A stretch of DNA of 64,000 nucleotides from Cytophagaceae bacterium (GTDB lineage: Bacteria; Bacteroidota; Bacteroidia; Cytophagales; Flexibacteraceae). The stretch lies in the NCBI GenBank assembly GCA_947458545.1, contig CANGYH010000001.1:868001-932000 (forward strand). Direction: 5' to 3'. Below the pieces are notes generated by a model, which saw only the letters and a program-made list of their open reading frames with translations, was not told the DNA's origin and ran no database searches. Of this stretch, positions 17,289 to 25,180 are shown piece after piece. Within the stretch, counting starts at the first letter, position 1, and every line of letters begins with the position of its first letter. The position numbers and the translations under genes are program-made.

Positions 17289-17900
17289 TTGATCACGCTT
17301 TTTGAAGGAGCACCCATTGCCCGCTTGTTTGAAGGTAAAACAGGCATAAGTCTTCTCTCCGTTGCCGAGCTTGAGCAGGGCACTTTGCCTGAAGCTCAGA
17401 TTCTCTTCTTACCAGAGTATTACCAGATAGACGAGGATATGGTGCCAGCCGACCTTTCTGCCATGTTGGTAGGTGTTGCTGAGGTTTGCGCGCCTGAGCT
17501 AGACAGACTGCCTGACGGTGTCTTTTATTACAACTTCTGGCCTGCGCCCAATGCCAAGCTATCTGTGCTGGAAGTGGTAGCCCAGCCAAACGTGCTAGCC
17601 TTGCTGCAAGACGTACTGGGCAGACTAGACATAGGCGTTGTGGCTGCCCCGGCTACCCCGGGTATGATTGCGCCGCGGGTGGTGGCTATGATCATCAACG
17701 AGGCCCATCTGCTATTGCAAGAGGGTGCGGCATCGGCGGCAGACATTGACCTGTCAATGAAGCTGGGCACGGGCTATCCACTGGGGCCCTTCGAGTGGGA
17801 AGCACTGGTTGGTGTAGAAAGAGTTCGGGCTCTGCTTGGCGCTATGGCCGAGCGAGAGCCCGAAGTAATTGTACCCTATTGGACCGTGGGCAGCAATTAA
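17289..17900 (+). CDS. Stand-alone 3-hydroxyacyl-CoA dehydrogenase C-terminal-domain protein
   Basis: 203 residues. The second half matches the helical C-terminal domain of 3-hydroxyacyl-CoA dehydrogenases: TPGMIAPRVVAMIINEAHLL, EGAASAADIDLSMKLGTGYP and LGPFEWEALVGVERV. Upstream, FYYNFWPAPNAKLSVLEVV recalls the substrate-side loop between the two domains. The first 75 residues are too short for a Rossmann fold and no GxGxxG is present, so NAD binding is unlikely. No ATG fits; TTG at 17289 is the probable start. The stop overlaps that of the converging gene within a TTAA palindrome. It may be a non-catalytic acyl-CoA-binding relative; the function is unknown. Confidence 0.7.
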   Translation: MITLFEGAPIARLFEGKTGISLLSVAELEQGTLPEAQILFLPEYYQIDEDMVPADLSAMLVGVAEVCAPELDRLPDGVFYYNFWPAPNAKLSVLEVVAQPNVLALLQDVLGRLDIGVVAAPATPGMIAPRVVAMIINEAHLLLQEGAASAADIDLSMKLGTGYPLGPFEWEALVGVERVRALLGAMAEREPEVIVPYWTVGSN

Positions 17901-18091
17901 GCTGCCTTGGCCTTTTTGCGTGCTTTGAGCTTCCGGTAGGCATAGATGCCACCCGTAACGGCAAGGGCGCTGAGGCCACCGTCGGCCGGAATAGGATCTG
18001 GGCTGCCCCCGATGGGTGGGGGATCGTCTGCTAGGGCTACCGAGGCTATAGCAAACAAGCAATAAGCCAGCAGGTAAAGGTGTTTTTTCAT
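17897..18091 (-). CDS. Small secreted protein with a PID-CTERM-like sorting tail, 64 residues
   Basis: ATG 18091 opens a signal peptide (MKKHLYLLAYCLFAIASVALA). It is followed by only a short proline-rich segment (DDPPPIGGSPDPIPADGG), a hydrophobic stretch (LSALAVTGGIYAYRKL) and a basic end (KARKKAKAA). The tripartite tail, a short motif then a helix then basic residues, is the layout of C-terminal sorting signals processed by exosortase-like or archaeosortase-like enzymes. The IPADGGL motif is close to the PIDGGL motif I know from Bacteroidota. A GTG at 18103 is an alternative start. No sortase gene is in the window. Confidence 0.6.
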   Translation of the reverse strand: MKKHLYLLAYCLFAIASVALADDPPPIGGSPDPIPADGGLSALAVTGGIYAYRKLKARKKAKAA

Positions 18092-18294
18092 ACGAAAAGG
18101 CACTGAAAAAAGATGAACGGCCGGGGCACGCGGCCGATGGAATGGTTAGTTTTTTGGAGTGCGTAGCTGCTGTTAATACAGTTGCTGGGCTAAAAGTAAC
18201 TGATTATTTGGTAATTTTTACGCTTCGCCGAAAAAAAATCTACTTATACCTTACTTACCCAAAGAAGAGAATGCCAAGAAATTGAACTTGGCTC

Positions 18295-18321
18295 AAAAAA
18301 AAGCCCCGCACTGCGGGGCTT
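18295..18321 (-). terminator. Rho-independent terminator after the CAU tRNA
   Basis: AAGCCCCGC (18301-18309) pairs with GCGGGGCTT (18313-18321). On the minus strand the stem is followed by eight T residues (18295-18302, overlapping the stem base). Confidence 0.85.
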
Positions 18322-18357
18322 GTAAGAGAAAGGCCGCATTTAGATGTCTGCGGCATG

Positions 18358-18431
18358 TGGGCCCACCTGGGCTCGAACCAGGGACCGCCTGATTATGAGT
18401 CAGGAGCTCTAACCGACTGAGCTATAGGCCC
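18358..18431 (-). tRNA. tRNA with CAU anticodon (elongator Met or Ile2)
   Basis: A 74-base cloverleaf on the minus strand. The acceptor arm GGGCCTA pairs with TGGGCCC (one G-U pair). The D arm is GCTC-AGTCGGTTA-GAGC. The anticodon stem is CCTGA/TCAGG with loop CTCATAA, giving anticodon CAT at 18395-18397. The T arm is CCTGG-TTCGAGC-CCAGG and the discriminator is A. CCA is not encoded. CAU can mean elongator methionine, or AUA-reading isoleucine if the C is modified to lysidine; the acceptor sequence is isoleucine-like but this cannot be settled here. Initiator tRNA is unlikely because position 1 pairs with 72. Confidence 0.93.
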
Positions 18432-18450
18432 GCCTCTTGTGGAGGGGCTG

Positions 18451-18458
18451 CAAAAATA
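18451..18458 (-). promoter_or_regulatory. Bacteroidota -7 element TATTTTTG for the tRNA gene
   Basis: The minus strand reads TATTTTTG (TAnnTTTG), 19 bases before the first tRNA nucleotide. Confidence 0.45.
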
Positions 18459-18559
18459 CACCTGAAAGCGCAAATAGCGATGCTTTGACGCCCAAAAGTG
18501 GCTGGCCTTTCGCGGATTTTATGTACACTTGCCGGTGACGATATGCTATTGAGAAGGGT

Positions 18560-18600
18560 AAAAACTGCAGAGCCAGGCGCATTGGCCTGGCTTTGCAGTT
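18560..18600 (-). terminator. Rho-independent terminator after the 75-residue membrane protein gene
   Basis: AACTGCA plus GCCAGGC pairs with GCCTGGC plus TGCAGTT (18563-18600, one internal bulge) and is followed on the minus strand by TTTTT. Confidence 0.8.
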
Positions 18601-18620
18601 AAGTATGGTTGGGACGACCG

Positions 18621-18848
18621 TCAGGCCTGCCGGACAAAGCTGCGAAAGAGCAAATATGCTGTGGCTGGCATGGTAAAGAGCAGAGCCTTGAGGACTACTT
18701 CTGCCGGAGGTGCCGTGGCAATAATCCAGAAGCAAGCAGCCATGGTGATGGCCAGGCATAAGAGGGCAAGCCAGCGGCTGGCAGGGCGGCCAAAGAAACC
18801 CGGCTCTTCTAGCCGAATACGGGTGGAGGTTCTTGCGAAGGTAGCCAT
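18621..18848 (-). CDS. Small two-helix membrane protein of unknown function
   Basis: 75 residues starting at ATG 18848. A basic, partly polar N terminus (MATFARTSTRIRLEEPGFFG) is followed by two hydrophobic segments, WLALLCLAITMAACFWIIA and VVLKALLFTMPATAYLLF, and a short basic end. A longer frame starting at 18887 is open but adds only an unlikely extension. A clear terminator follows, supporting a real transcript. No recognisable family. Confidence 0.6.
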   Translation of the reverse strand: MATFARTSTRIRLEEPGFFGRPASRWLALLCLAITMAACFWIIATAPPAEVVLKALLFTMPATAYLLFRSFVRQA

Positions 18849-19007
18849 GGTGGTTTTGGCACTAAAATCAAAACCAAATAACGGCAAACCTTACATGAGG
18901 TTGCATACCATTCTGACTTTCTGCAAATGGGGCCTCAAAAAAATTGGCCAGGCTTCTGCTGGTGGCTATGAAGGCCTAAGCAAAAGCATGTAAGGTCTTA
19001 AGCTGTA

Positions 19008-20036
19008 TTAAAGGATATTAACCTCAGGCGATAAGGTGATGCCGAACTTGGCGCTTACATCGGCCTGGATGTCTTGGGCAAGCTGCAGCAGCTCTGCCCC
19101 GGTGCCGCCGCCGTAGTGCACAAGCACAAGCGCCTGGCGGGGATGTACACCCACGTGGGGGCGGCGGTGGCCCTTCCAGCCGGCTTGCTCTATTAGCCAA
19201 CCCGCCGGGATTTTGATTAACCCACCGGCACCAGGGTAGTTTGGCATGAGCGGATGGCGCGCCTGCAAGGCAGCGGCAATGTCTGGTGCTACCTCTGGAT
19301 TCTTAAAAAAGCTGCCTGCATTGCCCTCTTGGCGAGGGTCGGGCAGTTTGCTGGTGCGGATGGCAGCCACGGCCCGGCTGACGTCTTGCACGGTAGGCTC
19401 ATTAACCTCCATCTCGTCTAGCGTTTTGCGGATATCGCCGTAATTGAGGTTGAGCCTGGGATTGTTGGCAAGCCTGAAGGTAACGCCGGTAATCCAGTAC
19501 TTGCCTTTGAGGGTATGTTTGAAGACAGAATCGCGGTAGCCGAAGGCGCACTCTGCGTTGGAGAAAATACGGGCTTGGCCCGTAGCGGCATCTAGCGTGT
19601 GGACTTGGGTAATGGTATCCTTAACCTCTGCGCCATAGGCACCGATGTTTTGCATAGGGGCTGCGCCTACCCAGCCCCAAATGAGGGTGAGGTTCTCTAG
19701 CCCACCTAGCCCGCGGGCTACGGTCTGCTGCACCAGATTGTTCCAGACGACACCGGCACCGGCATATACATCCGTAAAAGCTTCAGACACTGGCGTGAAG
19801 GTTACCTCTTGCAGGCAGAGTTGTACGACCGTACCTGGCCAGTCTTTGGTAAAAAGAACGTTAGATCCTCCGCCAAGCACTAAAACTGGCTCATTACCGC
19901 TGCCCTTTGCCTGCAGAAATGCCTGGGCCTCGGCCACGGAATGGATCTGAACGAGGCTACGAGCATGCGCCCGCAAGCCAAAGGTGTTGAGGTGGGCAAT
20001 ATCTACCAAGGCAAAAAAGACTAAAGGCCACGGCAA
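19008..20036 (-). CDS. murB: UDP-N-acetylenolpyruvoylglucosamine reductase
   Basis: The 342-residue FAD enzyme that reduces UDP-GlcNAc-enolpyruvate to UDP-MurNAc. Visible are NTFGLRAHARS at the N terminus, the FAD loop VLVLGGGSNVLF, GLGGLENLTLI then GAAPMQNIGAYG, YRDSVFK, the catalytic serine in GNAGSFFKNP, LIEQAGWKG and the terminal SPEVNIL with the catalytic glutamate. Two normally conserved spots differ: IPGxVG reads IWGWVG, and the GxRxGD-type loop reads GHRRPHVG. No ATG is available. TTG at 20036 is the longest start and TTG at 20009 (MVDIAHLNTFGL) is plausible too. Confidence 0.93.
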   Translation of the reverse strand: MPWPLVFFALVDIAHLNTFGLRAHARSLVQIHSVAEAQAFLQAKGSGNEPVLVLGGGSNVLFTKDWPGTVVQLCLQEVTFTPVSEAFTDVYAGAGVVWNNLVQQTVARGLGGLENLTLIWGWVGAAPMQNIGAYGAEVKDTITQVHTLDAATGQARIFSNAECAFGYRDSVFKHTLKGKYWITGVTFRLANNPRLNLNYGDIRKTLDEMEVNEPTVQDVSRAVAAIRTSKLPDPRQEGNAGSFFKNPEVAPDIAAALQARHPLMPNYPGAGGLIKIPAGWLIEQAGWKGHRRPHVGVHPRQALVLVHYGGGTGAELLQLAQDIQADVSAKFGITLSPEVNIL

Positions 20037-20087
20037 AATGAGGTTGTGCAGCCAGCCGCCTGCGAAGGTACAACCACCTTAAATGCA

Positions 20088-20132
20088 CTGCGGGCTGCCC
20101 CAGGGTGCCATGCACCCTGAGGCAGCCCGCAG
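20088..20132 (-). terminator. Long hairpin between the DUF2383 gene and murB
   Basis: CTGCGGGCTGCC (20088-20099) pairs with GGCAGCCCGCAG (20121-20132), with a second AGGGTGC/GCACCCT stem inside. The following minus-strand bases (TGCATTT) are only weakly T-rich, so it may be a terminator or an RNA-stabilising hairpin. Confidence 0.55.
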
Positions 20133-20148
20133 AAAGGGACAAGATTGG

Positions 20149-20655
20149 TTAGGCTTCTACCCGGGCCAGGCCTTTTACGCGGGTATAGGCCTCTTGGATG
20201 GACTGGTATTGCTGGCGCAGCATTTGAGCGACGTCTTGCGGAAAGGGCTGCTCTAGGGCAGACTGGTAGGCCTGAATGGCGATTTCGTCGCCCCGCTCGC
20301 ACTCGTCTAGAATGGCGCTTTCTCCGCCGCCCGTGATGGCAGATTTGATGTTGATCCAGCCACGGTGCAGGGCGCCGGCGGCAGACTCTAGCATACCGCC
20401 GGCAGACTTGGCTTCGGGGTCTCCGCCGAGGCGGGCTACGCATTGCTTTAGCTCATGCTCAAAGGTTTGGCGCTGTTGGGCGAAGCCTCTGAAGAGGGCG
20501 GCGTACTCAGGGTTTTTGACGTTGTCGGCGGCGGTGTTGTAGCCTTCGTGGCCGGTGTGGGCAATGTCCACCAGGTTTTTGATGGCCATGCGGACGCTGT
20601 CGTTTTGCTCAGAGCTCATCTGGCTGGTGCTGTTGCCTTGCAGTTGGTTGTCCAT
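20149..20655 (-). CDS. PA2169-type four-helix-bundle protein (DUF2383)
   Basis: 168 residues, helical, cytoplasmic, no signal. It contains the ferritin-like pattern of the family: IKNLVDIAHTGHEGYNTAAD, AALFRGFAQQRQTFEHELKQ, GGDPEAKSAGG, HRGWINIKSAI, ESAILDECERGDEIAIQAYQ and a final MLRQQYQSIQEAYTRVK helix. Proteins of this group are often stress-induced and may store or sense metal, but the biochemical function is unknown. Gln/Ser-rich N-terminal 20 residues are variable. Confidence 0.85.
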   Translation of the reverse strand: MDNQLQGNSTSQMSSEQNDSVRMAIKNLVDIAHTGHEGYNTAADNVKNPEYAALFRGFAQQRQTFEHELKQCVARLGGDPEAKSAGGMLESAAGALHRGWINIKSAITGGGESAILDECERGDEIAIQAYQSALEQPFPQDVAQMLRQQYQSIQEAYTRVKGLARVEA

Positions 20656-20787
20656 AATAAGGGTTAGGGCTTCTGTGAGAGAAAATGGGGGTTTCTATGG
20701 CCGGTTTACGCAAGTGCTTAAGTGTTAGTTGCCACTGGGCAGCACCGCAGATTGCATGGCCGCAACCGGCTAGCCTGGGGCAGCCTG

Positions 20788-20795
20788 TATCTTTG
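20788..20795 (+). promoter_or_regulatory. Bacteroidota -7 element TATCTTTG upstream of yidC
   Basis: A TAnnTTTG match, 91 bases before the yidC ATG. This would give a rather long leader. Confidence 0.4.
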
Positions 20796-20886
20796 CGGCT
20801 TTTACGGCGCTAGCCAGTGACCGACCCTAGCGATTAATTGCCTGCCCGACCGGGATGGCGACGCTGGGTTGAATAAAAAACCTATC

Positions 20887-22659
20887 ATGGACAGAAATCA
20901 GGCCGTTGGCCTTGTACTCATTATTGCTATTCTGCTTGGGTATTTCACCTTCTTCGCACCCAAACCGACGCCGCCGGCAGAAAAGCAAAATCAGACGACA
21001 ACTACCGCCGCCAAACCCAACCTCTTGGCAGATTCGGCTGCCCAATCGGCTGGTTTAGATAGTGGCGTGGCAACTTTCAGCCCAGAGCTCATTAAACTAG
21101 AGAACGAAGACCTGGAGCTGACCATCTCTACCCTGGGCGGGCGCCTAGAGGCCGCCCGACTGAAGAAGTACAAAACCTACCACGGCAACGCGCTGGAGGT
21201 ACTATCTGCCAAAACCAGCCAGATGCGCTGGCAACTAGGCCCCCTGAAGCTAGACCAACTGCGATTTAAGGCTGCCCTCGCGGGCAGAAAGCTAACCTTA
21301 ACCAGCGACGGCACCCCAAGCGCCGTACTGACATATGCCCTGGACGATAAAGGCTACCTGGTAAAAACCCAGGCCCAACTGGTGGGCCAGCCCCTGGAAA
21401 AGGCCCATCTAACCTGGAGCCAAGACTTGCTCAATACAGAGAAAGACTTTGCGCAAAGCCGGCAGGTAGCCACCACCAATTACCTGACGGTGGACAAGCA
21501 GTTTAACCACCTCTCTGAAACAAGCACGGATGCTCAGGACGAAAAGATTGAGGAGCCGGTCCGTTGGATAACGCACAAGACCAAGTTTTTCTCGGCTGGC
21601 ATCATAAACCGAGGGGCGGGTTTTACCCAGGTGGCACTGGGCAGCAAGCTAGACGTGGCCGATACCGTGGTGCTCAAAAGCCAGCTTTCTGCCTTGCACT
21701 GGCAATCTGCTGACCTGAAGGGCGGCGCAGCTGCCGCAGACCTATACCTGGGGCCCAACGACTATAAGCTGCTGGGCAAGATTGCGCCAGACTTTGAGAA
21801 GAACGTATACCTGGGCTGGCCGATCATCCGGTGGGTAAACAAGTATATCGTGGTGAACGTGTTTCACTGGTTGCAGGGGGCTATCTCTAATTACGGCATC
21901 ATCATCGTGCTGCTGGTGTTGTTTATCAGGCTACTGCTGCTGCCGCTGGGCTACCGCAGCTACCTGAGCATGGCCAAAATGCGGGTGCTGAAGCCCGAGC
22001 TAGACGAGATAAAAGCCAAGCATGGCGACGATATGACGGCCGTGCAGCAAGAGCAGATGAAGCTCTACCAACAGGTGGGCATCAATCCGCTCTCGGGTTG
22101 CATTCCGTTGTTGTTGCAGATGCCGATACTACTGGCGATGTTCAACTTCTTCCCCAACTCGATAGAGCTACGCCAAGAGCAGCTTTGGTGGGCAGAAGAT
22201 CTCTCGGCGTGGGACTCTGTGGCCTCGCTGCCCTTTGCTCTGCCGGGTTATGGTAGCCATGTTAGCCTGTTTACCATCTTGATGACAATCTCTACGCTGG
22301 GGGTAACCTACATAAACTCGGCCTCTAGCAGCGTAACGGGCCCGATGGCCACGTTGCAGTATGTGATGCCGGTTGTGTTCATGTTCATTTTGAACTCTCT
22401 GCCGGCGGGCCTGTCTTTCTACTACCTGGTGAGCAACGTTGTCTCCATTGGGCAGCAATTCATCATCAAGGCCACCGTGAACGATGCCTCTATAAGAGCC
22501 AAGTTAGAGGAAAACAAAACCAAGAACGCCACCAAAAAGCCGGGCAAGTTTGCCAGCCGCCTGCAAGAGGCGCTGCGCCAGGCCGAGGAGATGCGCAAAG
22601 CCCAGGACGTTGAAAAACAACTGAAGCAACGCCCCGACGGAGGCAAAAAAGGCAAGTAA
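20887..22659 (+). CDS. yidC: Membrane protein insertase YidC
   Basis: 590 residues. It inserts and folds inner-membrane proteins alone or with SecYEG. The N-terminal anchor (RNQAVGLVLIIAILLGYFTF) is followed by the large periplasmic beta-sandwich domain typical of Gram-negative YidC (about 40-330). The conserved core comes next: NYGIIIVLLVLFIRLLLLPL (with the groove arginine), GCIPLLLQMPILLAMFNFFP, and two final helices ending GLSFYYLVSNVVSIGQQF. The C-terminal tail is basic. ATG 20887 (MDRNQAVG) is the normal Bacteroidota start; a TTG six codons earlier is less likely. Confidence 0.96.
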   Translation: MDRNQAVGLVLIIAILLGYFTFFAPKPTPPAEKQNQTTTTAAKPNLLADSAAQSAGLDSGVATFSPELIKLENEDLELTISTLGGRLEAARLKKYKTYHGNALEVLSAKTSQMRWQLGPLKLDQLRFKAALAGRKLTLTSDGTPSAVLTYALDDKGYLVKTQAQLVGQPLEKAHLTWSQDLLNTEKDFAQSRQVATTNYLTVDKQFNHLSETSTDAQDEKIEEPVRWITHKTKFFSAGIINRGAGFTQVALGSKLDVADTVVLKSQLSALHWQSADLKGGAAAADLYLGPNDYKLLGKIAPDFEKNVYLGWPIIRWVNKYIVVNVFHWLQGAISNYGIIIVLLVLFIRLLLLPLGYRSYLSMAKMRVLKPELDEIKAKHGDDMTAVQQEQMKLYQQVGINPLSGCIPLLLQMPILLAMFNFFPNSIELRQEQLWWAEDLSAWDSVASLPFALPGYGSHVSLFTILMTISTLGVTYINSASSSVTGPMATLQYVMPVVFMFILNSLPAGLSFYYLVSNVVSIGQQFIIKATVNDASIRAKLEENKTKNATKKPGKFASRLQEALRQAEEMRKAQDVEKQLKQRPDGGKKGK

Positions 22660-22739
22660 ACGCTAAGCCCAGGCAAAGTCTCATAAGCCCACTGTAGCCA
22701 ACATAGGCGAACTTTGGGGCGCACAAATCATCCATACAA

Positions 22740-23717
22740 TTGCCTGTGGCTCGTATTCTGACCGGTATTCAATCGTCTGGCCGCCCGCATCTGGGCAATT
22801 TGTTGGGGGCCATCCTGCCTGCCATAGCCTTGAGCCGGCAGGGCGGGCACGAGTCGCTCTACTTCATAGCCGACCTGCACTCGCTGACTTCTATCAAGGA
22901 TGCAGAAGAGCGGCGGGCCAACACCCGGGCCGTGGCCGCAGCCTGGCTGGCCTGCGGGTTTGATGCCGAGGCCAATACGCTCTTTGTGCAAAGCCACGTG
23001 CCCGAGGTGACGGAGCTGGCCTGGTATCTGAACTGCTTTACCCCCTACCCCATGCTGGCCAACGCCCACAGCTTTAAGGACAAGCGCGAGCGGCTGGCCG
23101 ACGTGAACGCGGGGCTGTTCGTCTATCCGGTGCTGATGGCGGCAGATATCCTGCTCTATGACGTGAACTTGGTGCCCGTTGGCAAAGACCAGGTGCAGCA
23201 CCTGGAGATTGCCGCCGACATTGCCCGCAGCGTGAACCACCTCTATCAGCAAGAAGTGTTTGTGGTGCCCGAGGCGCGGGTAGATGAAGCCGTGATGACG
23301 ATTCCGGGTCTGGATGGGCAAAAGATGAGCAAGAGCTACGGCAATACGCTGGACGTGTTTGCCCCCGAGGCCGAACTTAAGAAGCGGGTAATGAGCATCT
23401 TGAGCGACTCTACCCCGCTGGAAGATCCGAAGAACCCGGATACGGACATCACGGCGCGACTCTTTGCCTTGGTGGCAGACCCTGCCGCCGTGGCCGAGAT
23501 GCGCCAACAGTACCTGGCAGGCGGCTATGGCTATGGCCATGCCAAAAAGGCCCTTCTGGCCGCGCTGCTGGAGCGGTTTGGCCCGGCGCGCCAGGCTTTT
23601 GACCGCTATATGGCCGACCCGGCCGAGCTAGACCGCATCTTGCAGCGCGGGGCAGACAAGGCCCGGGCGCTGGCCCACAAGCGGCTAGCCGTGGTGCGGG
23701 GCGTGATGGGGTTTTAG
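22740..23717 (+). CDS. trpS: Tryptophanyl-tRNA synthetase
   Basis: A 325-residue class I synthetase that charges tRNA-Trp. The HIGH-type motif appears as GRPHLGNLLGAI at about residues 14-25 and the KMSKS loop as GQKMSKSYGN at about 193-202. FIADLHSLT, LNCFTPYPMLANAHSFKD and VPVGKDQVQHLEIAADIARS are the tryptophan-binding and HUP-fold parts. No ATG fits; TTG at 22740 or GTG at 22746 must serve. It is followed closely by the Cry-DASH gene. Confidence 0.95.
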   Translation: MPVARILTGIQSSGRPHLGNLLGAILPAIALSRQGGHESLYFIADLHSLTSIKDAEERRANTRAVAAAWLACGFDAEANTLFVQSHVPEVTELAWYLNCFTPYPMLANAHSFKDKRERLADVNAGLFVYPVLMAADILLYDVNLVPVGKDQVQHLEIAADIARSVNHLYQQEVFVVPEARVDEAVMTIPGLDGQKMSKSYGNTLDVFAPEAELKKRVMSILSDSTPLEDPKNPDTDITARLFALVADPAAVAEMRQQYLAGGYGYGHAKKALLAALLERFGPARQAFDRYMADPAELDRILQRGADKARALAHKRLAVVRGVMGF

Positions 23718-23753
23718 GCAAAACCCAGGCCCGGTGCGCGCGGTTGTAGGGGC

Positions 23754-25154
23754 ATGTCTGCTTCTGTTGCGCTGGTTTGGTTTCGGAACGATTTGCGCCT
23801 GCACGACCATGCACCCCTGGTGGCGGCGCTGCGTGCGCATGCAGTGGTTGTCCCTGTTTTTGTGTTAGACCCGGCCCTGCTGGCAGAGACAGATTTTGGG
23901 TGGCGCAAAACGGGCAGCGCCCGGCTGGCCTTTATGCTGGAAGCCGTGGCCGACCTGCGGGCTAGCCTACGGGCACGAGGCAGCAACCTGGTGGTGAGCC
24001 ATGCCGCACCGGCCCAAGCTCTGGCCACCCTGGCCCAGCAGGTGGGGGCGACGGCCGTGTATGCCACCGGCTACGCCACGCCCGAAGAGCAGCGCGATGA
24101 GCGTCGGGTAGCCAAAGCCCTAGCAACACTGGGTGCCACGCTGCACCTGAGCTACGGACACCCCCTGCTCCACCCCGATGACCTGCCCGACCGGGTTACC
24201 CCACTCCCGGAGATTTTTACCCAGTGGCGCAAAGAGGTGGAGCGTCGCCTAAAGGTGCGGCAGCCCCTGCCTGCCCCCGGCAAGCTACCTGCCCTGCCTG
24301 CCAGTGTGGAGGCCGGAGCCCTACCTACCTTGGCATCGCTGGGCTATGAGTCTTTGCCGCGCGCTGCGGAGGCGGACTATGCGGCTGAAGGTGGCGAGAC
24401 GGCAGGCCTGGCCCACTGGGAGGCCTATCTGGAGGCTGAGTACTTATCTACTTATAAAGAGACGCGCAATGGGTTGCTGGGTATGCCCTTCAGCAGCAAG
24501 CTGTCGGCCTGGTTGGCGCAGGGTTGCCTCTCGCCCCGGCAGATTTATTGGGACATAAAACGCTACGAGGCCGAAGTAGCCAGCAACGAGAGTACGTATT
24601 GGCTGGTGTTCGAGCTGCTTTGGCGCGATTACTTCTACTATGTGGCGCGGCAATATGGTAGCCGCCTCTTCAGGCCCGGGGGGCTGCGAGGCCACGAGAC
24701 GCGTAAGCTACGGCGAGACAGGGGCACGCTAGAAGCCTGGCGCACCGGGCAGACGGGCGTACCGCTGGTAGATGCCTGCATGCGGCAACTGCTGGCCACC
24801 GGCTTTATGAGCAACCGCGGCAGGCAAAATGTGGCCAGCTACCAGGTGCACGACCTGCACCAAGACTGGATTTACGGCGCAAGCTGGTTTGAGCACGCGC
24901 TGGTGGACTATGACCCGGCCAGCAATTGGGCCAACTGGTGCTATGTGGCAGGCGTTGGGAACGACCCTCGGCCTAGCCGCAAGTTCAACGTAGTGAAACA
25001 GGGGTACGATTATGACCCGGACGGGGCCTTTGTGCGGCACTACCTGCCAGAGCTCAAGGGCGTGCCCAACCACGCCATCCACGAGCCGCACAGGCTCTCG
25101 CCGCTGGAGGCGCAGGCACTGGGGATGCAGTTTGCCGAGCCGCTGCATTTGTAA
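23754..25154 (+). CDS. Cryptochrome/photolyase of the DASH type
   Basis: A 466-residue flavoprotein that uses blue light to repair cyclobutane dimers, chiefly in single-stranded DNA. The N-terminal photolyase alpha/beta domain (VALVWFRNDLRLHDH) is followed by the helical FAD domain. Signature DASH sequences are YKETRNGLLGMPFSSKLSAW, LLWRDYFYYVARQYG, VDACMRQLLATGFMSNRGRQ with NVASYQ, and WANWCYVAGVGNDPRPSRKF. The KQGYDYDPDGAFVRHYLPEL segment is also typical. It lies between trpS and a WbqC-like gene with short gaps and is possibly co-transcribed. Confidence 0.94.
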   Translation: MSASVALVWFRNDLRLHDHAPLVAALRAHAVVVPVFVLDPALLAETDFGWRKTGSARLAFMLEAVADLRASLRARGSNLVVSHAAPAQALATLAQQVGATAVYATGYATPEEQRDERRVAKALATLGATLHLSYGHPLLHPDDLPDRVTPLPEIFTQWRKEVERRLKVRQPLPAPGKLPALPASVEAGALPTLASLGYESLPRAAEADYAAEGGETAGLAHWEAYLEAEYLSTYKETRNGLLGMPFSSKLSAWLAQGCLSPRQIYWDIKRYEAEVASNESTYWLVFELLWRDYFYYVARQYGSRLFRPGGLRGHETRKLRRDRGTLEAWRTGQTGVPLVDACMRQLLATGFMSNRGRQNVASYQVHDLHQDWIYGASWFEHALVDYDPASNWANWCYVAGVGNDPRPSRKFNVVKQGYDYDPDGAFVRHYLPELKGVPNHAIHEPHRLSPLEAQALGMQFAEPLHL

Positions 25155-25180
25155 AGCCTGAGATTGCAGAGCTTTGCGGG

